From: Smithellaceae bacterium
Lineage (GTDB): Bacteria > Desulfobacterota > Syntrophia > Syntrophales > Smithellaceae
DNA length: 6,497 bases
Direction: 5' to 3'
Assembly (NCBI GenBank): GCA_028701435.1
Contig: JAQVQT010000068.1
Location: forward strand, 2,775-9,271
In this document: in pieces, positions 1-4,899 of the stretch
Position numbering within the stretch: the first letter of the stretch is position 1
How the letters are laid out: each line of letters opens with the position of its first letter
Notes under the pieces: model-generated
What the model saw: the letters and a program-made list of their open reading frames with translations, nothing else
What the model was told of the DNA's origin: nothing
The model's database searches: none
Position numbers and translations under genes: made by a program

Positions 1-107
1 CGCTGAGCATCGCCCGCCGGCTGTTTCTGGCGGACGGCGTTTACAACGACGAAGAAAAAGCCCTGCTCGAAAAAATCAAAAAGGGGCTCGGTCTGGACGC
101 CGCATAG
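1..107 (+). CDS. C-terminal end of an unidentified protein (partial, 5' end outside window)
   Basis: Reading from base 3, the frame is open for 34 codons and ends at TAG 105-107. The peptide ends in a charged helix-like stretch, LADGVYNDEEKALLEKIKKG, followed by LGLDAA. The pattern ADG...EEKALLEKI...LGL resembles the last helices of TerB-like or EF-hand-like small helical proteins, but 34 residues are too few for an assignment. No membrane segment is visible. The gene converges on the HMG-CoA-lyase-like gene, with an inverted-repeat element between them and no classical terminator directly after the stop. Its coding status is supported by normal codon use for this genome and a stop just before the AT-rich repeat. 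The function is unknown. Confidence 0.6.
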   Translation, partial: LSIARRLFLADGVYNDEEKALLEKIKKGLGLDAA

Positions 108-110
108 CAC

Positions 111-319
111 AGAAAAGGGGACGGTTCCAGAAAAGGGGACGGTTCTATTTATTAAAAAAGATTTAAGAATTAAGTACTTAAGGGTTAAGGAAAAAAAAGA
201 ATAAGCAATGAGTGAAAAGCGACCAGTGGAAAGAAGGACGATGGGCACCACGCGTTAAAAGGCAGTTTTCCCTTCAGTGAAAAATAGAACCGTCCCCTTT
301 TTTCCAGTCCCCTTTTTTC
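111..319. repeat. Inverted-repeat (REP/MITE-like) element with doubled GGGGAC arms
   Basis: The inner arms are a perfect 20-bp inverted repeat: AAAAGGGGACGGTTCTATTT at 131-150 and its exact reverse complement at 282-301. Each arm carries a second, outer copy of AAAAGGGGAC. The left period is 18 bp (111-128) and the right period is 15 bp, with the outer copy at about 309-319. The arms enclose about 130 bp of AT-rich, non-coding DNA that includes a 12-bp palindrome. No transposase is present, so the element would be non-autonomous. From memory, GGGGACGGTTCTATTT-like units are frequent in Desulfobacterota genomes, often near IS200/RAYT-type genes; this was not checked. It sits between convergent genes, and its right arm overlaps the end of the lyase gene. 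Confidence 0.7.
170..181. repeat. 12-bp perfect palindrome inside the repeat element
   Basis: TTAAGTACTTAA at 170-181 equals its own reverse complement. It lies in the AT-rich core between the arms of the inverted-repeat element and is surrounded by further TTAAG-like words (TTAAG at 163-167, GGTTAAGG at 183-190). It may be part of the element's structure. No function can be assigned. Confidence 0.5.
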
Positions 320-1281
320 GGGATATCCGTGATATGGGACGCGGGGTGCGCCCTCAGGATGTGGCCGGGCAAAGGCTTCCCCGCCATCTTTTCCGCCAGC
401 CGGACACAGTCGAGGAGTTTTTCCAGGTCGATGCCTGTTTGGATTCCCATCGCTTCAAACAGATGGACGAGGTCTTCCGTCGGAACGTTCCAGTATCCGA
501 TGTCCAGCTCGCTCACCCCGTAAGGCGTGTTGCTCATCCCTCCCAGCGAGGCGTCGAAAATGCGAATGCCCGCCTCGTAGGCGGCCACGCAATTGGCAAT
601 GGCCATTCCGCGCGTATTGTGAAAATGCACCGCGAGCTGAATGTCCAGTTTCAGCTCCCGAAGCGTCCGAATCAGTTCCTTTACCGATTTGGGGTCGGCC
701 ATACCCGTCGAGTCCACCAGAACCACCTCGGACGCGCCCATGTAGCTGAGTTTGAGCAAAAGCTCGGCGACCTCTCCCGGTCGGACCGGACCCGTGTAGG
801 GGCATCCGAAAGCCGTCATCAGATAAATCCGCACGCTTCGGGCATTTCGCACCGCCGCGTCGAGCAGCGTCGGCATCACCTTGTTGAGGCTCTCTTTGAG
901 GGACTTGCCGAGATTGATGCGGTTGAACGTGTCGCTCGCGGAAAGCAGGACCAGCAGCTCGTCGATCTGCGTCACCAGCGCCCGCCGGCAGCCGATTTCG
1001 TTAGGCACCAGCCCTACGTAGGTCACCTCCGGCTTTTTGGCGATGCCGGCGACGAGTTTTTCCGCGTCGTACCCTTCCGGCAGCAAACGCGGATGCGTGA
1101 AGGAAGCGCATTCGATCTTCTTCAGACCCGTTTCGGACAGTTTATTGATATAATTTATTTTATTTTCCGTGGACAGGCCGCCGCAAACTTCGGGCAGGCC
1201 GTCCCGCGGGGACACTTCCACGATGGTGAGCGAATTTTCTTTTTTTCTGGCGGCCTTTCCCGCCGCGCTGGCATTCGGCAT
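274..1281 (-). CDS. HMG-CoA lyase family protein (DRE-TIM aldolase/lyase), atypical active-site loop
   Basis: This is a 335-residue TIM-barrel lyase of the hydroxymethylglutaryl-CoA lyase type. Characterised members cleave HMG-CoA to acetyl-CoA and acetoacetate in leucine/ketone metabolism. Family motifs are visible: SPRDGL (R26, D27), IECASF (E57), FGCPYTGPVRP (about 158-168), VDSTGMADP (189-197), the metal-ligand pair VHFHNTRG (H219, H221), and WNVPTEDL with N265 at the position of the conserved Asn. The loop that normally reads GGCPYA reads GGMSNTPYG here, so the catalytic Cys (Cys266 in the human enzyme) is replaced, apparently by T252, and the loop is about four residues longer. The reaction may therefore be non-canonical. 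The start is the ATG at 1281-1279, preceded by AGGA with 5-nt spacing. The gene lies 68 bp after the activator gene on the same strand, with a candidate sigma-54 promoter in the gap. The last about 14 residues (KKGDWKKGDGSIFH) are encoded by the inverted-repeat element, so the native C-terminus has probably been replaced. Family is sure; substrate is not. Confidence 0.88.
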   Translation of the reverse strand: MPNASAAGKAARKKENSLTIVEVSPRDGLPEVCGGLSTENKINYINKLSETGLKKIECASFTHPRLLPEGYDAEKLVAGIAKKPEVTYVGLVPNEIGCRRALVTQIDELLVLLSASDTFNRINLGKSLKESLNKVMPTLLDAAVRNARSVRIYLMTAFGCPYTGPVRPGEVAELLLKLSYMGASEVVLVDSTGMADPKSVKELIRTLRELKLDIQLAVHFHNTRGMAIANCVAAYEAGIRIFDASLGGMSNTPYGVSELDIGYWNVPTEDLVHLFEAMGIQTGIDLEKLLDCVRLAEKMAGKPLPGHILRAHPASHITDIPKKGDWKKGDGSIFH

Positions 1282-1319
1282 AACCGTCCTAAACCGGAAG
1301 AAAGATTTTTTTCATATCT

Positions 1320-1335
1320 TGCATAATTCATTCCA
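1320..1335 (-). promoter_or_regulatory. Candidate sigma-54 (-24/-12) promoter for the lyase gene
   Basis: On the minus strand, TGGAATGAATTATGCA has the invariant GG and GC separated by exactly 10 nt. It matches about 9 of 12 scored positions of the sigma-54 consensus TGGCACG-N4-TTGCA. Transcription would start near 1309, giving a leader of about 28 nt before the ATG at 1281 that includes the AGGA ribosome site. It lies between the activator stop and the lyase start. It is weaker than the match in front of the bifunctional enzyme and could be chance, but the position and the adjacent sigma-54 activator support it. Confidence 0.45.
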
Positions 1336-1349
1336 GCCGGTCGGGCCCT

Positions 1350-2402
1350 TTATTCCAACCCGTATTCCCTCAGTTTCAAATAGAAGGTGCGACGGCTGAT
1401 TCCCAGCGCCCGAATGGCTTCCGACCGGTTCGAAGAAATGGCGAGCGCCTCGGTGATGAGCCTGCGCTCCAGATCCCGGACGGCCTCGGTCAGATTCAGA
1501 GAGGCAGGCCCGCTTGCGGCGGCTTCCCGCTGTAAACCGTCCCGGCCGGGAGACTCAGAAAACAGGAAATTGGGCAGGGAACCTACGTCGATGACGGGCG
1601 ACTGCGTCATGTTCAGCGCATAGCTCACGACGCCTTTCAGCTCCCGAACGTTTCCCGGCCAGTGATACGCATGCAGCATCGCGAATGCTTCGGGCGAAAA
1701 CCGGAATTTTTGTTTCTGGGCAACGCCGCCGATTTTCAGGAAATGCCGGACCAGAAGCTCGATGTCCTCCCTGCGTTCGCGCAGCGGAGGCAGCAGGATC
1801 GTGAACGTGTTGAGGCGAAAAAAGAGATCTTCACGAAACTTCTTCTGCCCGATCAGATCGGCCAAATCCTGATTGGTCGAAGAGATGACCCGAACGTCCA
1901 CCTTGATGTTCTTCGTTCCGCCGACTCTTTTGAACGTGCCGGATTCCAGGACCCTGAGCAGTTTGGCTTGAACGGACAGCGAGGAGTCGCCGATTTCGTC
2001 GAGCAGAATCGTTCCCTCGTGCGCCTCGTCGAAATAGCCTTTGCGCCCCTCGGTTCGCGCGCCGGTAAACGCGCCTTTCTCGTAGCCGAACAGTTCGCTT
2101 TCAATCAAACTGTCGGGAATGGCGGCGCAGTTGACATCGACGAGCTGTTTGTTTTTGCGGCGGCTGGCCTGATGAATGGCGCGGGCCAGGATTTCCTTGC
2201 CGGTGCCGCTCTCCCCGATGATCAGCACGGAAATATCCGATTGGGCCGCCCGCCCGGCGCTCACCAGCGCTTTGCGAAAGGTCTCATCGACGCCGATCAG
2301 TTCGTCAAAGGCGCTCCCGGGCGAAGATGCTTCGCCGGTTTGTGGATCCGCGCCTTTGCCGTACGGTTGGGCGACTTCCGATTTTTTTGCCCTGGCTGTC
2401 AT
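1350..2402 (-). CDS. Sigma-54-dependent transcriptional activator, AAA+ plus Fis-type HTH only (PspF-like architecture)
   Basis: This is a 350-residue bacterial enhancer-binding protein that would use ATP hydrolysis to remodel sigma-54 RNA polymerase at -24/-12 promoters. The AAA+ domain spans about 33-260: Walker A GESGTGKE (63-70), the sigma-54 contact loop GAFTGA (110-115), Walker B ILLDEIGD (132-139), arginine-finger region FREDLFFRLN (189-198), and WPGNVREL (248-255). A Fis-like helix-turn-helix follows at about 306-350 (NRSEAIRALGISRRTFYLKL). Only about 32 polar residues precede the AAA+ domain, so there is no receiver, GAF, PAS or V4R sensor. I chose ATG 2402-2400, which has AAGG 6 nt upstream (2409-2412). 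The TTG one codon earlier is too close to that site. The gene is divergent from the fatty-acid operon, which has a strong sigma-54 promoter, and upstream of the lyase gene. It is therefore the probable local regulator of both. All catalytic motifs are intact. Confidence 0.95.
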   Translation of the reverse strand: MTARAKKSEVAQPYGKGADPQTGEASSPGSAFDELIGVDETFRKALVSAGRAAQSDISVLIIGESGTGKEILARAIHQASRRKNKQLVDVNCAAIPDSLIESELFGYEKGAFTGARTEGRKGYFDEAHEGTILLDEIGDSSLSVQAKLLRVLESGTFKRVGGTKNIKVDVRVISSTNQDLADLIGQKKFREDLFFRLNTFTILLPPLRERREDIELLVRHFLKIGGVAQKQKFRFSPEAFAMLHAYHWPGNVRELKGVVSYALNMTQSPVIDVGSLPNFLFSESPGRDGLQREAAASGPASLNLTEAVRDLERRLITEALAISSNRSEAIRALGISRRTFYLKLREYGLE

Positions 2403-2408
2403 CAATTG

Positions 2409-2412
2409 CCTT
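2409..2412 (-). promoter_or_regulatory. Ribosome-binding site that decides the activator start
   Basis: AAGG on the minus strand lies 6 nt before ATG 2402-2400. It would be only 3 nt before the adjacent TTG at 2405-2403, so the ATG is the preferred start. Confidence 0.5.
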
Positions 2413-2423
2413 GTTTTCTTTCC

Positions 2424-2475
2424 TGTATGTTTATTCGGTATACAAATTTCACTTTGAATGTATATAATTCATACA
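2424..2475. promoter_or_regulatory. TGTAT/ATACA dyads overlapping the activator promoter (candidate operator or enhancer sites)
   Basis: Two inverted repeats with identical half-sites lie side by side: TGTAT-N11-ATACA (2424-2428/2440-2444) and TGTAT-N7-ATACA (2459-2463/2471-2475). Inside the second is another dyad, TGAAT-N7-ATTCA (2455-2459/2467-2471). The second pair sits on the -10 and spacer of the activator's sigma-70-like promoter, a position suited to autoregulation. The AT-richness of the area makes chance matches possible. Confidence 0.35.
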
Positions 2476-2485
2476 GCCCTGTCAA
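2457..2485 (-). promoter_or_regulatory. Sigma-70-type promoter for the activator gene
   Basis: On the minus strand there is a perfect -35 TTGACA (plus-strand 2480-2485), a 17-nt spacer, and a -10 TACATT (plus-strand 2457-2462, 4 of 6 matches to TATAAT). An overlapping TATACA at 15-nt spacing is an alternative -10. The predicted start is near 2450, which leaves a leader of about 45-50 nt before the ATG at 2402. No other good promoter is seen upstream of the activator. Confidence 0.6.
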
Positions 2486-2499
2486 ACATATTATGAGAA

Positions 2500-2712
2500 T
2501 TTTGCGCAACACTACAACCACGGCACCTTCGTCATGAATGCGAAAACAGATGCAAGGCAAAACGACGGGCGCACCTGAAGGTACGCACTACATAAAAAGA
2601 CACAGGGCGGGTCGCTTGCGACCCTCAGGTGATTAGACCCGCTAACAACCCCGGCGCACAATCGGGCGAACCTGCAGGAATATCCGCTCCCGTGTCGCAT
2701 GCAAACCATGTC
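2500..2712. other. Non-coding GC-rich island with several complementary stems; unexplained
   Basis: This roughly 200-bp stretch has no convincing gene. Direct inspection finds several pairings. Stem a is GGGTCGC/GCGACCC (2609-2615/2618-2624), a 16-bp near-perfect dyad. Stem b is CACCTGA/TCAGGTG (2572-2578/2625-2631), whose right strand abuts stem a. Stem c is GACAC-A-GGG with CCC-GTGTC (2599-2607/2689-2696, one bulged A). Stem d is GCGGGTC/GACCCGC (2607-2613/2636-2642), which excludes stem a. CCTGCAGG at 2671-2678 is an 8-bp palindrome. The island lies upstream of both divergent promoters, so neither would transcribe it. It could be a dispersed repeat, a small RNA gene, or the enhancer region for the activator: the dyad centre is about 140 bp before the predicted start of the rightward transcript. 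None of these can be decided from the sequence alone. Confidence 0.45.
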
Positions 2713-2731
2713 GTTATTGCTTTTTTGTCAT

Positions 2732-2747
2732 TGGTACAGTATTTGCT
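2732..2747 (+). promoter_or_regulatory. Sigma-54 (-24/-12) promoter of the fatty-acid operon
   Basis: TGGTACAGTATTTGCT has GG (2733-2734) and GC (2745-2746) exactly 10 nt apart. It matches 10 of 12 positions of TGGCACG-N4-TTGCW, including a perfect TTGCT. Transcription should begin near 2758, about 30 nt before the ATG at 2789. The divergent sigma-54 activator gene next door makes this a strong call. A start near 2758 also rules out the upstream in-frame ATG at 2699 as the translation start. Confidence 0.85.
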
Positions 2748-2773
2748 GTATTAAACGGAAAACAATTTGCAAC

Positions 2774-2781
2774 AAAAGGAG
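2774..2781 (+). promoter_or_regulatory. Ribosome-binding site that decides the bifunctional-enzyme start
   Basis: AAAAGGAG is a strong Shine-Dalgarno match with 7 nt before ATG 2789-2791. The in-frame ATG at 2699 has no comparable site and would lie upstream of the predicted transcription start. Confidence 0.85.
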
Positions 2782-2788
2782 ATGGCTT

Positions 2789-4873
2789 ATGGCAGAAATC
2801 GTCGCATTTTCCAAAGAAGGCAGAGTAGGCGTCATCACCGTCAACAATCCTCCCGTGAATGCCCTGTCGCAGGCGGTCCGCGCCGGCATCAAAGCGGGCA
2901 TTGAGAAAGGCATCGCGGATGCCGATGTTTCGGCCATGGTGATCATCTGCGAAGGCCGGACGTTTATCGCCGGAGCGGACATTCGGGAATTCGGCAAGCC
3001 TCCGATGGAGCCGCATCTGCCGGACGTCTGCCAGTTTATTGAAGATTCCCCCAAACCGGTGATCGCGGCCATTCACGGCACGGCATTGGGCGGAGGCCTC
3101 GAAATTCCTCTTTCCTGTCATTTCCGCATCGCTCTTTCCACGGCGAAAGTCGGCCTTCCCGAAGTGAAGCTGGGGCTTCTGCCGGGCGCGGGCGGCACGC
3201 AGCGTCTGCCCCGTGTGGCGGGCGCCCGGTCGGCGCTGGAAATGATCACCTCCGGCGTGCCGGTGGCGGCGGCCAGAGCCAAAGACATGGGCATCCTCGA
3301 TGAAATGGTCGAAGGCGACCTGAAAGCGGCGGCCCTTGTGTTTGCGCAAAAAGTCGTTGATCAAAAGCTCCCCATCCGCAGAGTGAGCCAATTGAAGGCC
3401 ACCGTTGATTCGCCGACGCTTTTTGAAGATTTCGCCAAAGCCAACGCCCGCAAGTTCCGCGGTTTCATGGCGCCTTTCAAGTGTATTGAAGCCGTCAAGG
3501 CCGCCACGGAACTGCCTTTCCCGGAAGGCATGAAAAAGGAGCGGGAAATCTTCATCGAGCTGCACGATTCCAATCAGTCCAAAGCCCAGCGCCATGTTTT
3601 CTTCGCCGAGCGGGAAGTCGTCCGCATTCCCGGTCTGCCCGACGATCATCCCACCCGGGAAATCAAGTCCGTGGGCGTTCTGGGCGCGGGCACGATGGGC
3701 GGAGGCATCGCCATGTGCTTTGCCAATGCCGGTATTCCCGTGAAGCTGCTCGACATGAAGCAGGAATTCCTCGACCGGGGGCTTGCCGTCATCAAAAAGA
3801 ACTACGCCAATACGGTCGCCAAGGGCTCGCTCAAGCAGGAGGTCATGGACAAACGCCTGTCGCTGATCCAGCCCACGCTGGCCTATGAAGACCTGAAAGA
3901 TGCGGACCTCGTCATCGAAGCGGTCTTTGAAGACATGGCCGTCAAAAAGGAAGTCTTCACGAAGCTCGACGCGGTGTGCAAACCGGGCGCGATTCTGGCC
4001 TCGAACACCTCCTATCTCAACGTCGATGAAATCGCCGCCATCACCCGCCGGCCACAGGATGTCATGGGCATGCACTTCTTCAGCCCGGCCAATGTGATGC
4101 GGCTTCTGGAAAACGTCCGCGGCGCGAAGACCTTACCCGAGGTTTACGCCACGGCCATGAAGGTCGGCAAAAAGATCGGCAAGGTGCCGGTTCTGGTCGG
4201 CGTCTGCGACGGATTCGTCGGAAACCGAATGCTGGCCAAGCGCACACGCGAATGCGGCTTCATGCTGGAGGAAGGAGCGCTTCCCTGGCAGATCGACAGG
4301 GTGATCTACGACTTCGGCTTCCCGATGGGCCCCTACCAAATGGGCGACATGGCGGGCCTGGACATCGGCTGGAGAAACCGCAAGGCCAAGTTCGACTCGC
4401 TCACGCCGCGCGAACAAAAGAACAACCTCCTGGACAAAATCTGCGAAATGGGGCGCTACGGGCAGAAAACGGGCTCGGGCTTCTACAAGTACGACGAGAA
4501 GCGCAACGCGACGCCCGACCCGATGATTGAAGAACTGATCATCAACCACTCAAAGGAAGTCGGCATCGCCAGGCGGACCATCACGGATCAGGAAATTATC
4601 GAACGCGCGATTTATTCGATGATCAACGAAGGCGCGAAGATTCTGGAGGAAAGGATCGCCGCGCGGCCCCTGGACATAGACGTGGTCTGGCTCTACGGCT
4701 ACGGCTTCCCGGTGTACCTGGGCGGCCCGATGTTCTATGCGGATACGGTCGGTTTGAAAAAAGTCTATGACGCGGTCCTGAAGTATCGGGATTCGGTGGG
4801 CGCAGAATACTGGACGCCTTCGCCCTTGCTGGAAAAGCTGGCCAAAGAAGGAAAAGGGTTTTACTCCAAATAA
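2789..4873 (+). CDS. Bifunctional enoyl-CoA hydratase / 3-hydroxyacyl-CoA dehydrogenase (FadB/FadJ/MFE-1 type)
   Basis: This is a 694-residue fused beta-oxidation enzyme that would hydrate trans-2-enoyl-CoA and then oxidise L-3-hydroxyacyl-CoA with NAD+. The N-terminal crotonase domain spans about 1-190. Oxyanion-hole segments are AGADI (61-65) and GTALGGG (97-103), and both catalytic glutamates are present: E105 in GGGLE and E125 in LPEVKLGLLPG. The Rossmann domain begins near 293 with the NAD motif GAGTMG (299-304), followed by NTSYL (406-410), the catalytic His in HFFSP (H429), its partner Glu (E441), and CDGFVGNR (473-480). Two C-terminal HAD-type helical domains follow (about 475-570 and 600-690). 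The length matches stand-alone bacterial or peroxisomal MFE-1 proteins and is slightly shorter than E. coli FadB (about 729). The start is set by the strong ribosome site and the sigma-54 promoter. It is the first gene of an operon with the acyl-CoA synthetase 26 bp downstream. No thiolase is visible in the window. Chain-length preference cannot be read from the sequence. Confidence 0.96.
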   Translation: MAEIVAFSKEGRVGVITVNNPPVNALSQAVRAGIKAGIEKGIADADVSAMVIICEGRTFIAGADIREFGKPPMEPHLPDVCQFIEDSPKPVIAAIHGTALGGGLEIPLSCHFRIALSTAKVGLPEVKLGLLPGAGGTQRLPRVAGARSALEMITSGVPVAAARAKDMGILDEMVEGDLKAAALVFAQKVVDQKLPIRRVSQLKATVDSPTLFEDFAKANARKFRGFMAPFKCIEAVKAATELPFPEGMKKEREIFIELHDSNQSKAQRHVFFAEREVVRIPGLPDDHPTREIKSVGVLGAGTMGGGIAMCFANAGIPVKLLDMKQEFLDRGLAVIKKNYANTVAKGSLKQEVMDKRLSLIQPTLAYEDLKDADLVIEAVFEDMAVKKEVFTKLDAVCKPGAILASNTSYLNVDEIAAITRRPQDVMGMHFFSPANVMRLLENVRGAKTLPEVYATAMKVGKKIGKVPVLVGVCDGFVGNRMLAKRTRECGFMLEEGALPWQIDRVIYDFGFPMGPYQMGDMAGLDIGWRNRKAKFDSLTPREQKNNLLDKICEMGRYGQKTGSGFYKYDEKRNATPDPMIEELIINHSKEVGIARRTITDQEIIERAIYSMINEGAKILEERIAARPLDIDVVWLYGYGFPVYLGGPMFYADTVGLKKVYDAVLKYRDSVGAEYWTPSPLLEKLAKEGKGFYSK

Positions 4874-4888
4874 AACAAACGGGAACAA

Positions 4889-4894
4889 GGGAGG
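4889..4894 (+). promoter_or_regulatory. Ribosome-binding site of the acyl-CoA synthetase gene
   Basis: GGGAGG lies 5 nt before ATG 4900-4902, inside a purine-rich run that fills most of the 26-bp gap after the upstream stop. No promoter or terminator fits in the gap, which supports co-transcription with the bifunctional enzyme. Confidence 0.75.
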
Positions 4895-4899
4895 GGAGG

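Noticed and set aside
277..1326. Long open frame (349 codons) on the plus strand opposite the lyase gene
   Set aside because: It is antisense to a clear family member, is rich in Arg/His/Gln as expected for a shadow frame, and begins inside the repeat. No domain is recognisable.
1336..1349. GGGCCC and CCGG words after the activator stop as a possible terminator
   Set aside because: There is no stable stem followed by a T-run in the direction of transcription, so read-through into the lyase gene remains possible.
2463..2468. Perfect TATAAT hexamer on the plus strand
   Set aside because: There is no acceptable -35 at 16-18 nt upstream and no extended -10. It is probably part of the AT-rich dyad region.
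1662..2537. Plus-strand open frame (291 codons) opposite the activator
   Set aside because: It mirrors the conserved AAA+ gene. The product has no recognisable motif, and it runs through the activator promoter into intergenic DNA.
2512..2709. 65-codon minus-strand open frame in the intergenic island
   Set aside because: The product is Cys/Ser-rich with no domain, and the frame is a by-product of the hairpin-rich sequence.
2500..2712. Retron msr/msd-like or group II intron fragment
   Set aside because: A TTAGC followed by hairpins on the minus strand is suggestive, but there is no matching a1/a2 inverted repeat, no domain V motif and no reverse transcriptase gene in the window.
2699..2788. 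Thirty-codon N-terminal extension of the bifunctional enzyme from ATG 2699
   Set aside because: It overlaps the sigma-54 promoter, lies upstream of the predicted transcript start and lacks a ribosome site. The conserved domain begins right after ATG 2789.
2714..4075. Minus-strand open frame (453 codons) opposite the bifunctional enzyme
   Set aside because: It is antisense to well-conserved hydratase and dehydrogenase motifs. The composition is His/Asp/Arg-heavy and typical of a shadow of a GC-rich gene.
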